A stretch of 7,081 bases of DNA from an uncultured Lachnospiraceae bacterium (lineage in GTDB: Bacteria; Bacillota; Clostridia; Lachnospirales; Lachnospiraceae), in contig CANQEC010000127.1 in assembly GCA_947594335.1 (NCBI GenBank), forward strand, positions 1-7,081. The letters are read 5' to 3'. The translations under genes and the position numbers were made by a program. The number at the start of each line of letters is the position of its first letter. The first letter of the stretch is position 1. Shown one piece after another: positions 1 to 5,898 of the stretch. The notes beneath the pieces are model-generated. The model had not been told where the DNA came from, made no database searches, and saw only the letters and a list, made by a program, of their open reading frames with translations.

Positions 1-613
1 ATTTGATCGTTACCAGCGCTTTCTTCGGTCCCGGTACAGCGCCTTTTACTAAAATAAGATTATTCTCGGCGTCTACTTTCACTACCTCAAGGTTCTGGAC
101 AGTCACCTGCTTGTTTCCCATGTGTCCTGCCATCTTCTTGCCCGGAAATACCCTGCTCGGATCGGAACATGCACCGTTGGAACCGGCATGACGATGATAT
201 TTGGAACCATGCGCCATAGGTCCTCTGTGGAGGCCATGTCTTCTGATGGCGCCCTGGAAGCCCTTGCCCTTGGAAACCGCGGTCACATCAACCTTCTCAC
301 CTGCCGCAAACACATCCGCTTTGATCTCCTGCTGAACCGTATAATTCTCAGCATCGTCAAGCTTCAGCTCTCTGACGTATCTCTTATAGGAAACGCCAGC
401 CTTATCGAAGGAACCTTTCTGAGGCTTTGCCACAAGCTTCTCCCGCTTGTCAACAAAACCAACCTGCACTGCGCTGTAACCGTCATTCTCAGCAGTCTTG
501 ACCTGCGTTACCACACACGGGCCTGCCTGAAGAACAGTTACCGGAGTCAGAACTCCGTCTTCTCTGAAGATCTGAGTCATTCCGACCTTTGTTGCTAAAA
601 TCGCTTTCTTCAT
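1..613 (-). CDS. rplC: 50S ribosomal protein L3 (C-terminal end cut by window edge)
   Basis: Large-subunit ribosomal protein L3, which binds 23S rRNA early in 50S assembly near the peptidyl-transferase centre. The 204 visible codons read MKKAILATKVGMTQIF at the start, typical of bacterial L3. Residues 102-125 carry the L3 family signature (F, then D109, A112, S114, GKG at 116-118 and R125 region). The FPGKKMAGHMG stretch at about 156-166 is the conserved basic loop. Firmicute L3 is about 210 residues, so only a few C-terminal residues are missing. The ATG at 611-613 is chosen because AGGAGG (complement of 621-626) lies 7 bases before it and it matches the family N-terminus. It follows rpsJ in the standard S10 operon order; rplD should come next, outside the window. 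No frameshift seen. Confidence 0.97.
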   Translation of the reverse strand, partial: MKKAILATKVGMTQIFREDGVLTPVTVLQAGPCVVTQVKTAENDGYSAVQVGFVDKREKLVAKPQKGSFDKAGVSYKRYVRELKLDDAENYTVQQEIKADVFAAGEKVDVTAVSKGKGFQGAIRRHGLHRGPMAHGSKYHRHAGSNGACSDPSRVFPGKKMAGHMGNKQVTVQNLEVVKVDAENNLILVKGAVPGPKKALVTIK

Positions 614-778
614 TCTTTTACCTCCTGTTTTTCTACAGCGGATCGCCATGGCGATCATCCTAGTGAACAGAGAATGATATAAGTGGAACCAGCTGACCAC
701 AGCCCGCCCGGACCGCGGTGCTTCCCTTCGTTGCTTCTATATCAACCTGATTAGGATTGCTATCTGTGCCATGAAATC
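614..778 (-). other. rpsJ-rplC intergenic segment with two inverted repeats
   Basis: The gap between the S10 and L3 genes is 165 bases, long for two genes of one ribosomal operon. It holds a perfect 16-base palindrome, GATCGCCATGGCGATC, at 641-656, starting 15 bases behind the rplC Shine-Dalgarno. It also holds a hairpin at 701-722: AGCCCGC (701-707) pairs with GCGGTGCT (715-722), with one bulged base and a 7-base loop. Neither is followed by a T-run on the minus strand, so they are not intrinsic terminators. I found no good -35/-10 pair for an internal promoter. An mRNA structure setting L3 translation or mRNA processing is possible but is inference only. Confidence 0.4.
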
Positions 779-1096
779 TTATTTCTTCTTCATCTTGATA
801 TCAATGCTGACGCCCGCGGGCATCTCCAGTCTGGACAGGGCATCCACTGTCTTCTGGGTCGGCGCGATGATATCGATCAGTCTCTTATGAGTCCTCTGCT
901 CGAACTGCTCTCTGGAGTCTTTGTCCTTGTGTACTGCTCTCAGGATCGTTACCACTTCCTTCTTGGTCGGAAGGGGAACGGGGCCGCTCACCTTTGAACC
1001 GGTCTTCTTTACAGTTTCGACGATTTTCTTCGCGGATGAATCCACCAGCTGATGGTCATACGCCTTCAAAGTAATTCTCATAACCTGACTTGCCAT
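779..1096 (-). CDS. rpsJ: 30S ribosomal protein S10 / NusE
   Basis: Small-subunit protein S10, which sits in the 30S head and, as NusE, also joins NusB and NusG in antitermination. The 105-residue length matches the family (E. coli 103). It has the N-terminal RITLKAYDH strand (residues 7-15) and the S10 signature at 29-44 ending GPVPLPT. The mobile loop (about 46-67) follows, and a C-terminal IDIKMKKK tail. An upstream in-frame extension exists, but the ATG at 1094-1096 gives the family N-terminus (MASQVMRITLKAYDH) and has AGGAGG (complement of 1108-1113) 11 bases before it. The ATG at 1079-1081 would lose the first strand. It is the first gene of the S10 operon, followed by rplC. A promoter candidate and a structured leader lie upstream (separate entries). 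Confidence 0.97.
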   Translation of the reverse strand: MASQVMRITLKAYDHQLVDSSAKKIVETVKKTGSKVSGPVPLPTKKEVVTILRAVHKDKDSREQFEQRTHKRLIDIIAPTQKTVDALSRLEMPAGVSIDIKMKKK

Positions 1097-1099
1097 AAA

Positions 1100-1125
1100 A
1101 AAAGTCGCCTCCTTTTCGCACTTTT
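1100..1125 (-). promoter_or_regulatory. Hairpin presenting the rpsJ Shine-Dalgarno in its loop
   Basis: In the minus-strand RNA, AAAAGUgCG (complement of 1117-1125) can pair with CGACUUUU (complement of 1100-1107). This gives 8 base pairs with one bulged G and a 9-base loop, AAAAGGAGG, which is the Shine-Dalgarno itself. The stem ends a few bases before the start codon. The pairing is seen in the sequence. That it controls rpsJ translation, for example as a ribosomal-protein repressor site, is inference. The stem is AU-rich and moderate in strength. Confidence 0.45.
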
Positions 1126-1133
1126 GTTCAGTA

Positions 1134-1257
1134 CGACAAGCGGTGACTGTACACTCTTCCGTGTGTGTCATGCGCACGCACGGACACCACATTCCTTTCG
1201 CAGACCGGATAACATCTCATCTCCGCTCTGCCCGTTGTTTTGTACAGTGACTTGTCG
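1134..1257 (-). promoter_or_regulatory. Structured domain of the S10 operon leader
   Basis: A long-range inverted repeat closes this domain. CGACAAG (1134-1140) pairs with CTTGTCG (1251-1257), and CTGTACA (1147-1153) with TGTACAG (1241-1247). The two 7-bp helices are separated by an asymmetric internal loop (6 against 3 bases). Inside lies a hairpin at 1158-1184 whose outer six pairs are TCCGTG/CACGGA, continued in the minus-strand RNA by three more pairs after one mismatch. The domain ends about 20 bases before the rpsJ Shine-Dalgarno and lies within the transcript expected from the promoter at 1365-1393. It resembles in layout the autogenous leaders of other ribosomal-protein operons, but I do not recognise it as a named class. 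Confidence 0.5.
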
Positions 1258-1364
1258 CCAGTTTTCTAACATGACATTCGCTCCACGGAAAAACCCGCAC
1301 GGCCTGTGATTCAGGAACATGCAGCAACCTCACGCTTCTACGCTATCAATGTCACAGCCTCCTC

Positions 1365-1393
1365 AGTATACAGGAAAACCCCGGCAAATGCAA
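1365..1393 (-). promoter_or_regulatory. Probable sigma-A promoter of the S10 operon
   Basis: Read on the minus strand: -35 TTGCAT (complement of 1388-1393), a 17-base spacer, and -10 TATACT (complement of 1365-1370), five of six matches to TATAAT. Transcription would start near 1358, giving a leader of about 260 bases before rpsJ. An AAGGCC/GGCCTT inverted repeat (1392-1411) overlaps the upstream edge of the -35 and may be a regulator site, but it could be chance. No better pair was found between rpsJ and the divergent gene. Confidence 0.6.
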
Positions 1394-1536
1394 GGCCAAA
1401 TATCGGGCCTTTTCGATGGATTATTGTTCTTTTTTCAGTACAATCTGCACTTTATCAAATAAATTTTCCCCGCAGGATACGGATCATTCGAATGAAAAAT
1501 ACTATATATAAGGAAACACTTCGTTTGATTTCGCGC

Positions 1537-1565
1537 TTGCGTCCTGTCCGCAGCCATGCTATCAT
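1537..1565 (+). promoter_or_regulatory. Candidate promoter for the acetyltransferase-methyltransferase unit
   Basis: TTGCGT (1537-1542), a 17-base spacer, and TATCAT (1560-1565). The -10 matches consensus at five positions, the -35 only at TTG. The expected start is near 1572, which would place the structured leader (1574-1728) at the very 5' end of the RNA. It is the best spaced pair upstream of the gene at 1790. Confidence 0.45.
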
Positions 1566-1573
1566 AAATATCT

Positions 1574-1728
1574 CTGCTGTCCACCCTTTGCGGACGCGCA
1601 GACGACATCTTTCTGCGCGGACGGCAGTTTTCAAAAATACCAATCGAGTAGGAGGCGGCTTTTCCTCCTACTCGTCTGCGCGGCCCAGGTGCTGCTCAGC
1701 AGCTGGTTTCCATGCCTGGGCCTGCGCA
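1574..1728 (+). promoter_or_regulatory. Structured 5' leader with mutually exclusive stems
   Basis: Three stems lie in series. (1) CTGCTGTCC (1574-1582) pairs with GGACGGCAG (1619-1627), 9 pairs with one G-U, enclosing CGCGCAG (1595-1601)/CTGCGCG (1613-1619); the shared base 1619 can be in only one of them. TTTT follows at 1628. (2) A perfect 11-bp hairpin, CGAGTAGGAGG (1645-1655)/CCTCCTACTCG (1664-1674). (3) TGCGCGGCCCAGG (1677-1689) pairs with CCTGGGCCTGCGCA (1715-1728) with one bulge, around an inner GCTGC/GCAGC hairpin. In competition, 1595-1605 is perfectly complementary to 1672-1682 over 11 bases, and that pairing would disrupt parts of all three. Such either/or pairing is what attenuators and riboswitches show. 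It is not a T-box (no GGUGGNACCGCG-type box). No function is proven. Confidence 0.5.
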
Positions 1729-1789
1729 TAAAAAATCAGTCCGAACAGAAATCCCTGCTTCGGATATCAGGGCAAAGGAGTTGTTATCA

Positions 1790-2623
1790 ATGGTAAAAGA
1801 GCACCGGATCAAACTGATCGAAGAGCTCTCGCTGAACGCCTGGCCTTCGCATAAGATCGAGCTTTACGACGGATGGCTCATCCGTTTTTCTCACAACTAC
1901 ACATACCGCACCAACAGCGTGGAACAGGTCGGCCCGTCCTCAATTCCGGTTGACGAAAAAATCGAATACTGCGAATCCGTATACCGCAATTTCCGCACCC
2001 CGGCCAGCTTCAAGATCAACCCCCTGATCGACCCGTCATTCGACGCGCTTCTCGAGAAACGCGGCTATATGATCCGTCACACGACAGAGGTCATGATGCT
2101 GGATCTGGACAGCCTGGATTTTCATCCTTATCCAAGCATTGCCGAGGAATACGAATTTTACGGGCGCAATTCCGGCCTGCCCTCCTGGATCGATTATCCG
2201 CACGACGTAACGGTCTCTCTGCGCGATACGATCACTGACGAATGGATCCAGGGGCTGTTCCGGCTGAACGGCACGGTAAATCCGATCCTGCGCAGGATCG
2301 TTCCGTCCATGTACAAGGCAATCCCCAAACAGACAATCGTCGCCAGCATTGAAGTGGACGGGAGGATGGCCGCCTCGGGGCTCGGCATCCTCGACCGGGG
2401 ATATCTCGGGCTGTACGCCATTTATGTGGAGCCCGGCAGCCGGCGGAAAAAATACGCGCGCTCAGTCTGCAGCGCCATTTTAACGGAAGGGCGGAAACAG
2501 GGCTGCCAGAAATCCTATCTTCAGGTGGTAAAAGGAAACACGGCCGCCAAGGCCCTCTATGAATCGCTCGGCTACCGCGATTTTTATACGTACTGGTTCC
2601 GTTGGAAAAATGAAAGCCGCTGA
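1790..2623 (+). CDS. GNAT family N-acetyltransferase
   Basis: Predicted cytosolic acetyl-CoA-dependent acyltransferase of 277 residues; the substrate is unknown. The N-terminal part (about 10-45, with LNAWPSHKIELYDGWLIRFS) is typical of two-part GNAT proteins. The C-terminal GNAT fold covers about 180-272: strands around 195-214, the acetyl-CoA loop at about 215-224 (EPGSRRKKYAR), and motif B NTAAKALYESLGYRDF (250-265), with Y257 placed as the usual general acid. The loop has Lys221 where the RxxGxG/A pattern usually has Gly. The reading frame is open back to 1712, but the ATG at 1790 has AAAGGAG at 1774-1780, 9 bases before it, and gives the usual N-terminus. The methyltransferase gene follows after 50 bases, probably in the same transcript. 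A structured leader precedes it. Confidence 0.85.
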   Translation: MVKEHRIKLIEELSLNAWPSHKIELYDGWLIRFSHNYTYRTNSVEQVGPSSIPVDEKIEYCESVYRNFRTPASFKINPLIDPSFDALLEKRGYMIRHTTEVMMLDLDSLDFHPYPSIAEEYEFYGRNSGLPSWIDYPHDVTVSLRDTITDEWIQGLFRLNGTVNPILRRIVPSMYKAIPKQTIVASIEVDGRMAASGLGILDRGYLGLYAIYVEPGSRRKKYARSVCSAILTEGRKQGCQKSYLQVVKGNTAAKALYESLGYRDFYTYWFRWKNESR

Positions 2624-2673
2624 GCAGGCCGCGTGACCGTTTCAAAATCGAAAAAGCAAAGGAGGCTTCTCAT

Positions 2674-3546
2674 ATGTGGATCTCTGATAGATGGAAAGAT
2701 TATGAAGTGATCGATACCTCGTCGGGAGAAAAGCTGGAACGCTGGGGCGATTATCTCCTCGTGCGCCCAGACCCGCAGGTCATCTGGAACACGCCGAAAA
2801 AACACCGCGGCTGGAACCGCCCGAACGCGCATTACCACCGTAGCAGCAGAGGCGGAGGCGAATGGGAATTTTTTGATCTGCCGCGTCAGTGGAGCATCTC
2901 TTACCGCAGTCCTTCCTGCGGCACGCTGACCTTCAACCTCAAGCCGTTCAGCTTCAAGCACACCGGGCTTTTCCCGGAGCAGGCCGTCAACTGGGACTGG
3001 TTCTCCGCCAAAATCCGAAACGCGGGACGGCCGGTCAGGGTTCTGAACCTGTTCGCCTATACAGGAGGAGCGACACTCGCAGCCGCAGCCGCAGGAGCCA
3101 GTGTCACGCATTTGGACGCCTCCAAAGGCATGGTCGGCTGGGCGAAAGAAAACGCGGTGTCCTCCGGGCTTTCCGAGGCGCCCATCCGCTGGCTCGTTGA
3201 CGACTGTGTAAAATTTGTCGAGCGGGAGATCCGCAGAGGAAATCACTACGACGGCATCATTATGGACCCGCCTTCCTACGGGCGCGGCCCCAAAGGGGAG
3301 ATCTGGAAGATCGAAGATTCGATCCATTCGTTTATCCAGCTCTGCGCAAAGCTTCTCTCCGATGACCCTCTGTTCTTCCTCGTCAACTCCTACACAACGG
3401 GACTTGCCCCCGCGGTGCTCACCTACATGCTCTCAACCGAGCTGAAACGTTTCGGAGGAACTGTTGACTCCCAGGAGATCGGCCTTCCTGTGACCTCAAG
3501 CGGGCTGGTACTGCCGTGCGGAGCATCCGGGCGATGGGAGATCTGA
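2674..3546 (+). CDS. RlmI/RlmK-like class I SAM-dependent methyltransferase
   Basis: Predicted S-adenosylmethionine methyltransferase of 290 residues, related to the RlmI/RlmK group that modifies 23S rRNA; the real substrate is not shown. Residues 1-115 form a beta-rich N-terminal part. The Rossmann core has motif I VLNLFAYTGGATL (123-135), an acidic residue after strand 2 (D148 in THLDAS), DD at 176-177, and motif IV IMDPPSYGRG (196-205). The region after it reads FFLVNSYTT (234-242) with no cysteine where RNA m5C enzymes usually carry the catalytic Cys, so cytosine-C5 methylation is not supported. No PUA domain is visible. The ATG is set by AAAGGAGG at 2658-2665, 8 bases upstream. It lies 50 bases after the acetyltransferase gene and ends 51 bases before a bidirectional terminator. 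Confidence 0.85.
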   Translation: MWISDRWKDYEVIDTSSGEKLERWGDYLLVRPDPQVIWNTPKKHRGWNRPNAHYHRSSRGGGEWEFFDLPRQWSISYRSPSCGTLTFNLKPFSFKHTGLFPEQAVNWDWFSAKIRNAGRPVRVLNLFAYTGGATLAAAAAGASVTHLDASKGMVGWAKENAVSSGLSEAPIRWLVDDCVKFVEREIRRGNHYDGIIMDPPSYGRGPKGEIWKIEDSIHSFIQLCAKLLSDDPLFFLVNSYTTGLAPAVLTYMLSTELKRFGGTVDSQEIGLPVTSSGLVLPCGASGRWEI

Positions 3547-3597
3547 CGCGGCGCCGCCGGTCGCTTTTTGCAGAACGCACAAACTCCGGAAAATACG

Positions 3598-3654
3598 ACG
3601 GGGCTGTCGGAATATGTCCAATAAGGCTTGTTACATATTTCCCGACAGCCCCGT
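3598..3654. terminator. Bidirectional intrinsic terminator between convergent genes
   Basis: A very strong stem: 3598-3610 pairs with 3642-3654 (13 bp, ACGGGGCTGTCGG/CCGACAGCCCCGT). After a 2-base bulge, AATATGT (3611-3617) pairs with ACATATT (3633-3639), leaving a 15-base loop. On the plus strand the T-run is TTTT at 3654-3657. On the minus strand the arm is followed by CGTATTTTCC. It sits just past both stop codons (3546 plus, 3657 minus). A weaker GC hairpin (CGGC/GCCG, 3549-3559) with five Ts at 3565-3569 lies directly after the methyltransferase stop and may add to termination. Confidence 0.9.
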
Positions 3655-3656
3655 TT

Positions 3657-4412
3657 TCATATTTTGTCCGAAATTGACAGTACCTCACGCGCCTCAAAAA
3701 GCCGGTCATAAAATTCTCCGTAAAAGTCTCCGTCTTCGCCCGGCTTTTTTTCCCTGCGCGGATCCGCCTCAAACGGTTTCCTCTCATACGGCTTCAGATA
3801 GAAAAATTTCAGAAGATAAAGGTTGATGTTTCGGATCTGGTCATCCTCCTTCGTATCCTTCAGAAGCTTCTCCACATCCTCCAGAAAATAATGCCAGTCG
3901 GAAATATATTTTTCATACCTTGCCGGATCCGGCGTATCGATCCACTTCCTGACTTTCACCTTGGTTTTTGACGGACAGGGACATTCATGCACCTGAAGAA
4001 AATAGGAAAATGTCCCGGAAGATCCATCCGCAGATTCCTCCGGCTTCGGATGATAATATCTCCCCAGCGGAAACAGCCTGCAGATCCCGGGGCGGTGTTC
4101 ATGAACCAGACAGCGCCCTTCCTCATTCAGAAAAACGCAGGATTCGTCCTTTCCCGCCATGCGCAGATTCGGAAGAATAATCCCGTCCACCACGTTCAGT
4201 TCCAGAAGTCCCAGACTGATCAGCTCCTCCACAGACCGGCCAAGGCCGCCCGCCAGACGCGCCGCGTCCAGGGGATCAAGGATCACCGACGTGCCCATTC
4301 CATGACAGCAGACGCTGCAGCCTTTGCACCCGCCGCAGTCCGCCTTTACCAGATCATTTAACGCATATAATTTCCCGTCCGAAATTTCCTCTATGCTGAC
4401 GTTTCGCTTCAT
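3657..4412 (-). CDS. YkgJ family cysteine-cluster protein
   Basis: A 251-residue protein of the YkgJ/UPF0153 family, thought to bind zinc or an iron-sulfur cluster; no biochemical role is firmly known. The N-terminal cluster is C26-x2-C29-x2-C32-x2-CC(35-36). It is followed by C92, C101 and C111 in the family's C-x8-C-x9-C spacing (SCVFLNEEGRCLVHEHRPGICRLFPLG), and CPC at 144-146. About 100 residues after this (150-251) are charged and mostly helical-looking (WHYFLEDVEKLLKD, about 173-186) with no clear motif. No signal peptide or membrane segment is present, so it is cytosolic. The ATG at 4410-4412 has GAGAGG (complement of 4419-4424) 6 bases before it. It lies downstream of the CDF exporter gene on the same strand, 247 bases away, and converges on the methyltransferase gene. 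Confidence 0.85.
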   Translation of the reverse strand: MKRNVSIEEISDGKLYALNDLVKADCGGCKGCSVCCHGMGTSVILDPLDAARLAGGLGRSVEELISLGLLELNVVDGIILPNLRMAGKDESCVFLNEEGRCLVHEHRPGICRLFPLGRYYHPKPEESADGSSGTFSYFLQVHECPCPSKTKVKVRKWIDTPDPARYEKYISDWHYFLEDVEKLLKDTKEDDQIRNINLYLLKFFYLKPYERKPFEADPRREKKPGEDGDFYGEFYDRLFEAREVLSISDKI

Positions 4413-4427
4413 CTTTTTCCTCTCCTC

Positions 4428-4445
4428 TATAAACGTAAGTTTATA
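4428..4445. promoter_or_regulatory. Operator-like palindrome before the ykgJ-family gene
   Basis: TATAAACGTAAGTTTATA has 7-bp arms (TATAAAC/GTTTATA) around GTAA. It touches the purine-rich ribosome binding region of the cysteine-cluster gene and includes a TATAAA that could serve as a -10 on the minus strand; a matching -35 is weak. It could be a repressor site or simply an AU-rich hairpin in the mRNA. The regulator is unknown. Confidence 0.3.
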
Positions 4446-4465
4446 TCTGACTCAGCCTGTCGGAT

Positions 4466-4511
4466 GCCAGTGCTGTCATCCACTCACTTCGTTCGTGGGA
4501 CAGTACTAGGC
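4466..4511. repeat. Long imperfect stem-loop in the CDF-ykgJ intergenic region
   Basis: GCC (4466-4468)/GGC (4509-4511), AGTGCTGTC (4469-4477)/GACAGTACT (4499-4507, one G-T) and CCAC (4480-4483)/GTGG (4495-4498) stack into a 16-bp stem with small bulges and an 11-base loop. There is no T-run on either side, so it is not an intrinsic terminator. The loop flank CACTTCGTTCGTGG suggests an extragenic palindromic repeat, but copy number cannot be judged from one window. Confidence 0.4.
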
Positions 4512-4659
4512 TCCCTGTGTGCCGCACGAATTTATCTCCTCCACGACGGGTTTATCGCAGCCTGCCCGCGCCTTCTGTCTCCAGCAGGTTCCCGGCTCTG
4601 GCCTGCCTCGCTCTTTTTTCTGTCGGCTCATGCCCATGTCCGGGCAGCGCGCGGGCACC

Positions 4660-5868
4660 TCACATTTCTTTCCCCGGCGCTCCCTTTACAGACGCCTCAA
4701 GCGGATTGACGTGCACCATAATGTGCTTCACCTGCTCAAAATTTTTCTCGATCCCGCTATGTACGCGCTCCGCGATCCTGTGGGACTGCGCCAGAGTGAG
4801 CTGCCCGTCCGCGATGATATCCACATCGACATAAATCCTGCTGCCAAATTCCCTTGTGCGCAGGAGATCAATGCCCAGAACGCCTGCCTGCCCAAGAACA
4901 AATTCTCTGAGTTCTTTTTCTACCTTATCATCACATGCTTTGTCAACCATCTTATCAACCGCGTCGCGGAAAATATCATAAGACGCTTTTAAAATAAAGA
5001 CGCTGATCACAACGCTTGCCAGCGGATCCATCACCGGAAAGCCCATTCTCGCACCAAAAATACCGACAAAGGCGCCCACCGAAGACAGTGCGTCCGATCT
5101 GTGATGCCACGCATCCGCCATCAGCGCCGCCGAATTGATCTTCTTGGCGTAAAATCTGGTATACCAGTACATCCACTCCTTCACCAGAATGGAGAGCACC
5201 GCCGCCGCAAGCGCCGCAACCCCCGGGATCTGCAGTTCTTCATACCTGCCGCCCATAATCTTTTCGACTCCGGACGCGCCGATCTTCAGGCCCGTAAGCG
5301 CCAGCACGACAGACAGCAGGATCGCCGCCACGCATTCCATACGCTCATGGCCGTAGGGATGTTCCTTGTCGGCTGCCTTATTCGACATGCGGATTCCGAC
5401 CATCACAATGATCGTACTGAACACATCCGAGGCCGAATGTACCGCGTCCGAGATCATCGCGCCGGAAGAAGCCAGGATTCCTGCCAGCAGCTTCCCCGCC
5501 GAAAGCAGCATATTGACAAAAATACTGATCCGAGACACGTGCATCGCCGTCTGCTGCGAATCTCTGCCCGCCCCACGCGCAGCGTCTGACAGATTTTCAC
5601 CTGATCTGTTTTCCCCGCCATCCTGCTGTTCTTCGAACGCCGCAATGCCCTGCAGGTTTTCATCCGATCTGTTTTCCCCGCCATCCTGCTGTTCTTTGAA
5701 CGCCGCAGCGCTCTGCAGGTTTTCATCCGATCTGTATTTCACGTCCTCCTGCCGCTCTTTGAATGCCGCAGCGCCCTGCAGGTTTTCATCCGATCTGTAT
5801 TTCACGTCCTCCTGCTGCTCTTTGCACACCGCATTTTCATCCCAGGTTTCAAATTTCAGCTTCTCCAT
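4660..5868 (-). CDS. Cation diffusion facilitator metal exporter with repeat-bearing N-terminal tail
   Basis: Predicted inner-membrane proton-coupled divalent-metal exporter of the CDF family (COG0053 type), 402 residues. Residues 1-107 are a hydrophilic acidic tail with four 21-residue repeats (16-99), absent from usual members of about 300 residues. The membrane part runs from about 110 to 300. TM2 carries H144-xxx-D148 and TM5 H255-xxx-D259, the metal-site pairs; HxxxD in both is commoner in zinc-type than manganese-type members, but the ion is not certain. The C-terminal cytosolic domain (about 313-391) has the expected fold pattern and histidines H363, H370, H382 and H386. The ATG at 5866-5868 is chosen because GGAGG (complement of 5874-5878) precedes it by 5 bases; the earlier in-frame TTG overlaps that site. 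The promoter and an attenuator-like terminator are upstream. Confidence 0.92.
   Translation of the reverse strand: MEKLKFETWDENAVCKEQQEDVKYRSDENLQGAAAFKERQEDVKYRSDENLQSAAAFKEQQDGGENRSDENLQGIAAFEEQQDGGENRSGENLSDAARGAGRDSQQTAMHVSRISIFVNMLLSAGKLLAGILASSGAMISDAVHSASDVFSTIIVMVGIRMSNKAADKEHPYGHERMECVAAILLSVVLALTGLKIGASGVEKIMGGRYEELQIPGVAALAAAVLSILVKEWMYWYTRFYAKKINSAALMADAWHHRSDALSSVGAFVGIFGARMGFPVMDPLASVVISVFILKASYDIFRDAVDKMVDKACDDKVEKELREFVLGQAGVLGIDLLRTREFGSRIYVDVDIIADGQLTLAQSHRIAERVHSGIEKNFEQVKHIMVHVNPLEASVKGAPGKEM
5572..5823 (-). repeat. Four tandem 63-bp repeats inside the CDF gene
   Basis: Copies lie at 5761-5823, 5698-5760, 5635-5697 and 5572-5634, each encoding 21 residues of the type KEQQEDVKYRSDENLQGAAAF. 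The first two copies differ at only 3 of 63 bases. The third shares the RSDENLQ core but has DGGEN in place of EDVKY. The fourth is the most diverged. The unit length is a multiple of three, so gain or loss of copies keeps the frame. The copies abut without spacers, so this is not a CRISPR array. Confidence 0.95.
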
Positions 5869-5898
5869 AAAAACCTCCAAAAAATACCTTCCGCTCGC

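Larger units (their letters stand above)
4413..4659 (-). other. 247-base gap between CDF exporter and cysteine-cluster genes
   Basis: It holds the palindrome at 4428-4445 and the stem-loop at 4466-4511. No intrinsic terminator for the exporter gene is visible, so read-through into the cysteine-cluster gene is possible. A 28-codon frame starts at GTG (complement of 4525-4527), has a strong GGAGGAG (complement of 4536-4542) 8 bases before it, and stops at 4441-4443. It reads through the stem-loop. This may be a leader peptide or chance; I do not call it a gene. Nothing else is supported at 4543-4659. Confidence 0.35.

Noticed and set aside
122..598. 158-codon open frame on the plus strand
   Set aside because: It lies wholly antisense to rplC, whose protein matches L3 from end to end; no ribosome binding site or family resemblance.
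1168..1320. 50-codon ATG frame on the minus strand within the S10 leader
   Set aside because: Weak ribosome binding site, no recognisable protein, and it overlaps the inverted-repeat domain; better explained as RNA leader.
1392..1411. AAGGCC/GGCCTT hairpin as a terminator
   Set aside because: Only 6 bp, no proper T-run on the minus strand, and it overlaps the S10 promoter rather than following a gene.
1306..1731. 141-codon plus-strand frame and a 62-codon minus-strand frame in the divergent region
   Set aside because: Low-complexity basic translations with no Shine-Dalgarno; they cross promoters and hairpins.
1574..1789. T-box or other named riboswitch before the acetyltransferase
   Set aside because: No T-box consensus and no consensus of a riboswitch class that I know; left as an unclassified structured leader.
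2584..3327. 247-codon minus-strand frame
   Set aside because: Shadow of the methyltransferase gene, whose motifs are clear on the plus strand.
5572..5823. CRISPR-like repeat array
   Set aside because: The 63-bp units abut with no spacers and keep the reading frame of the CDF gene.
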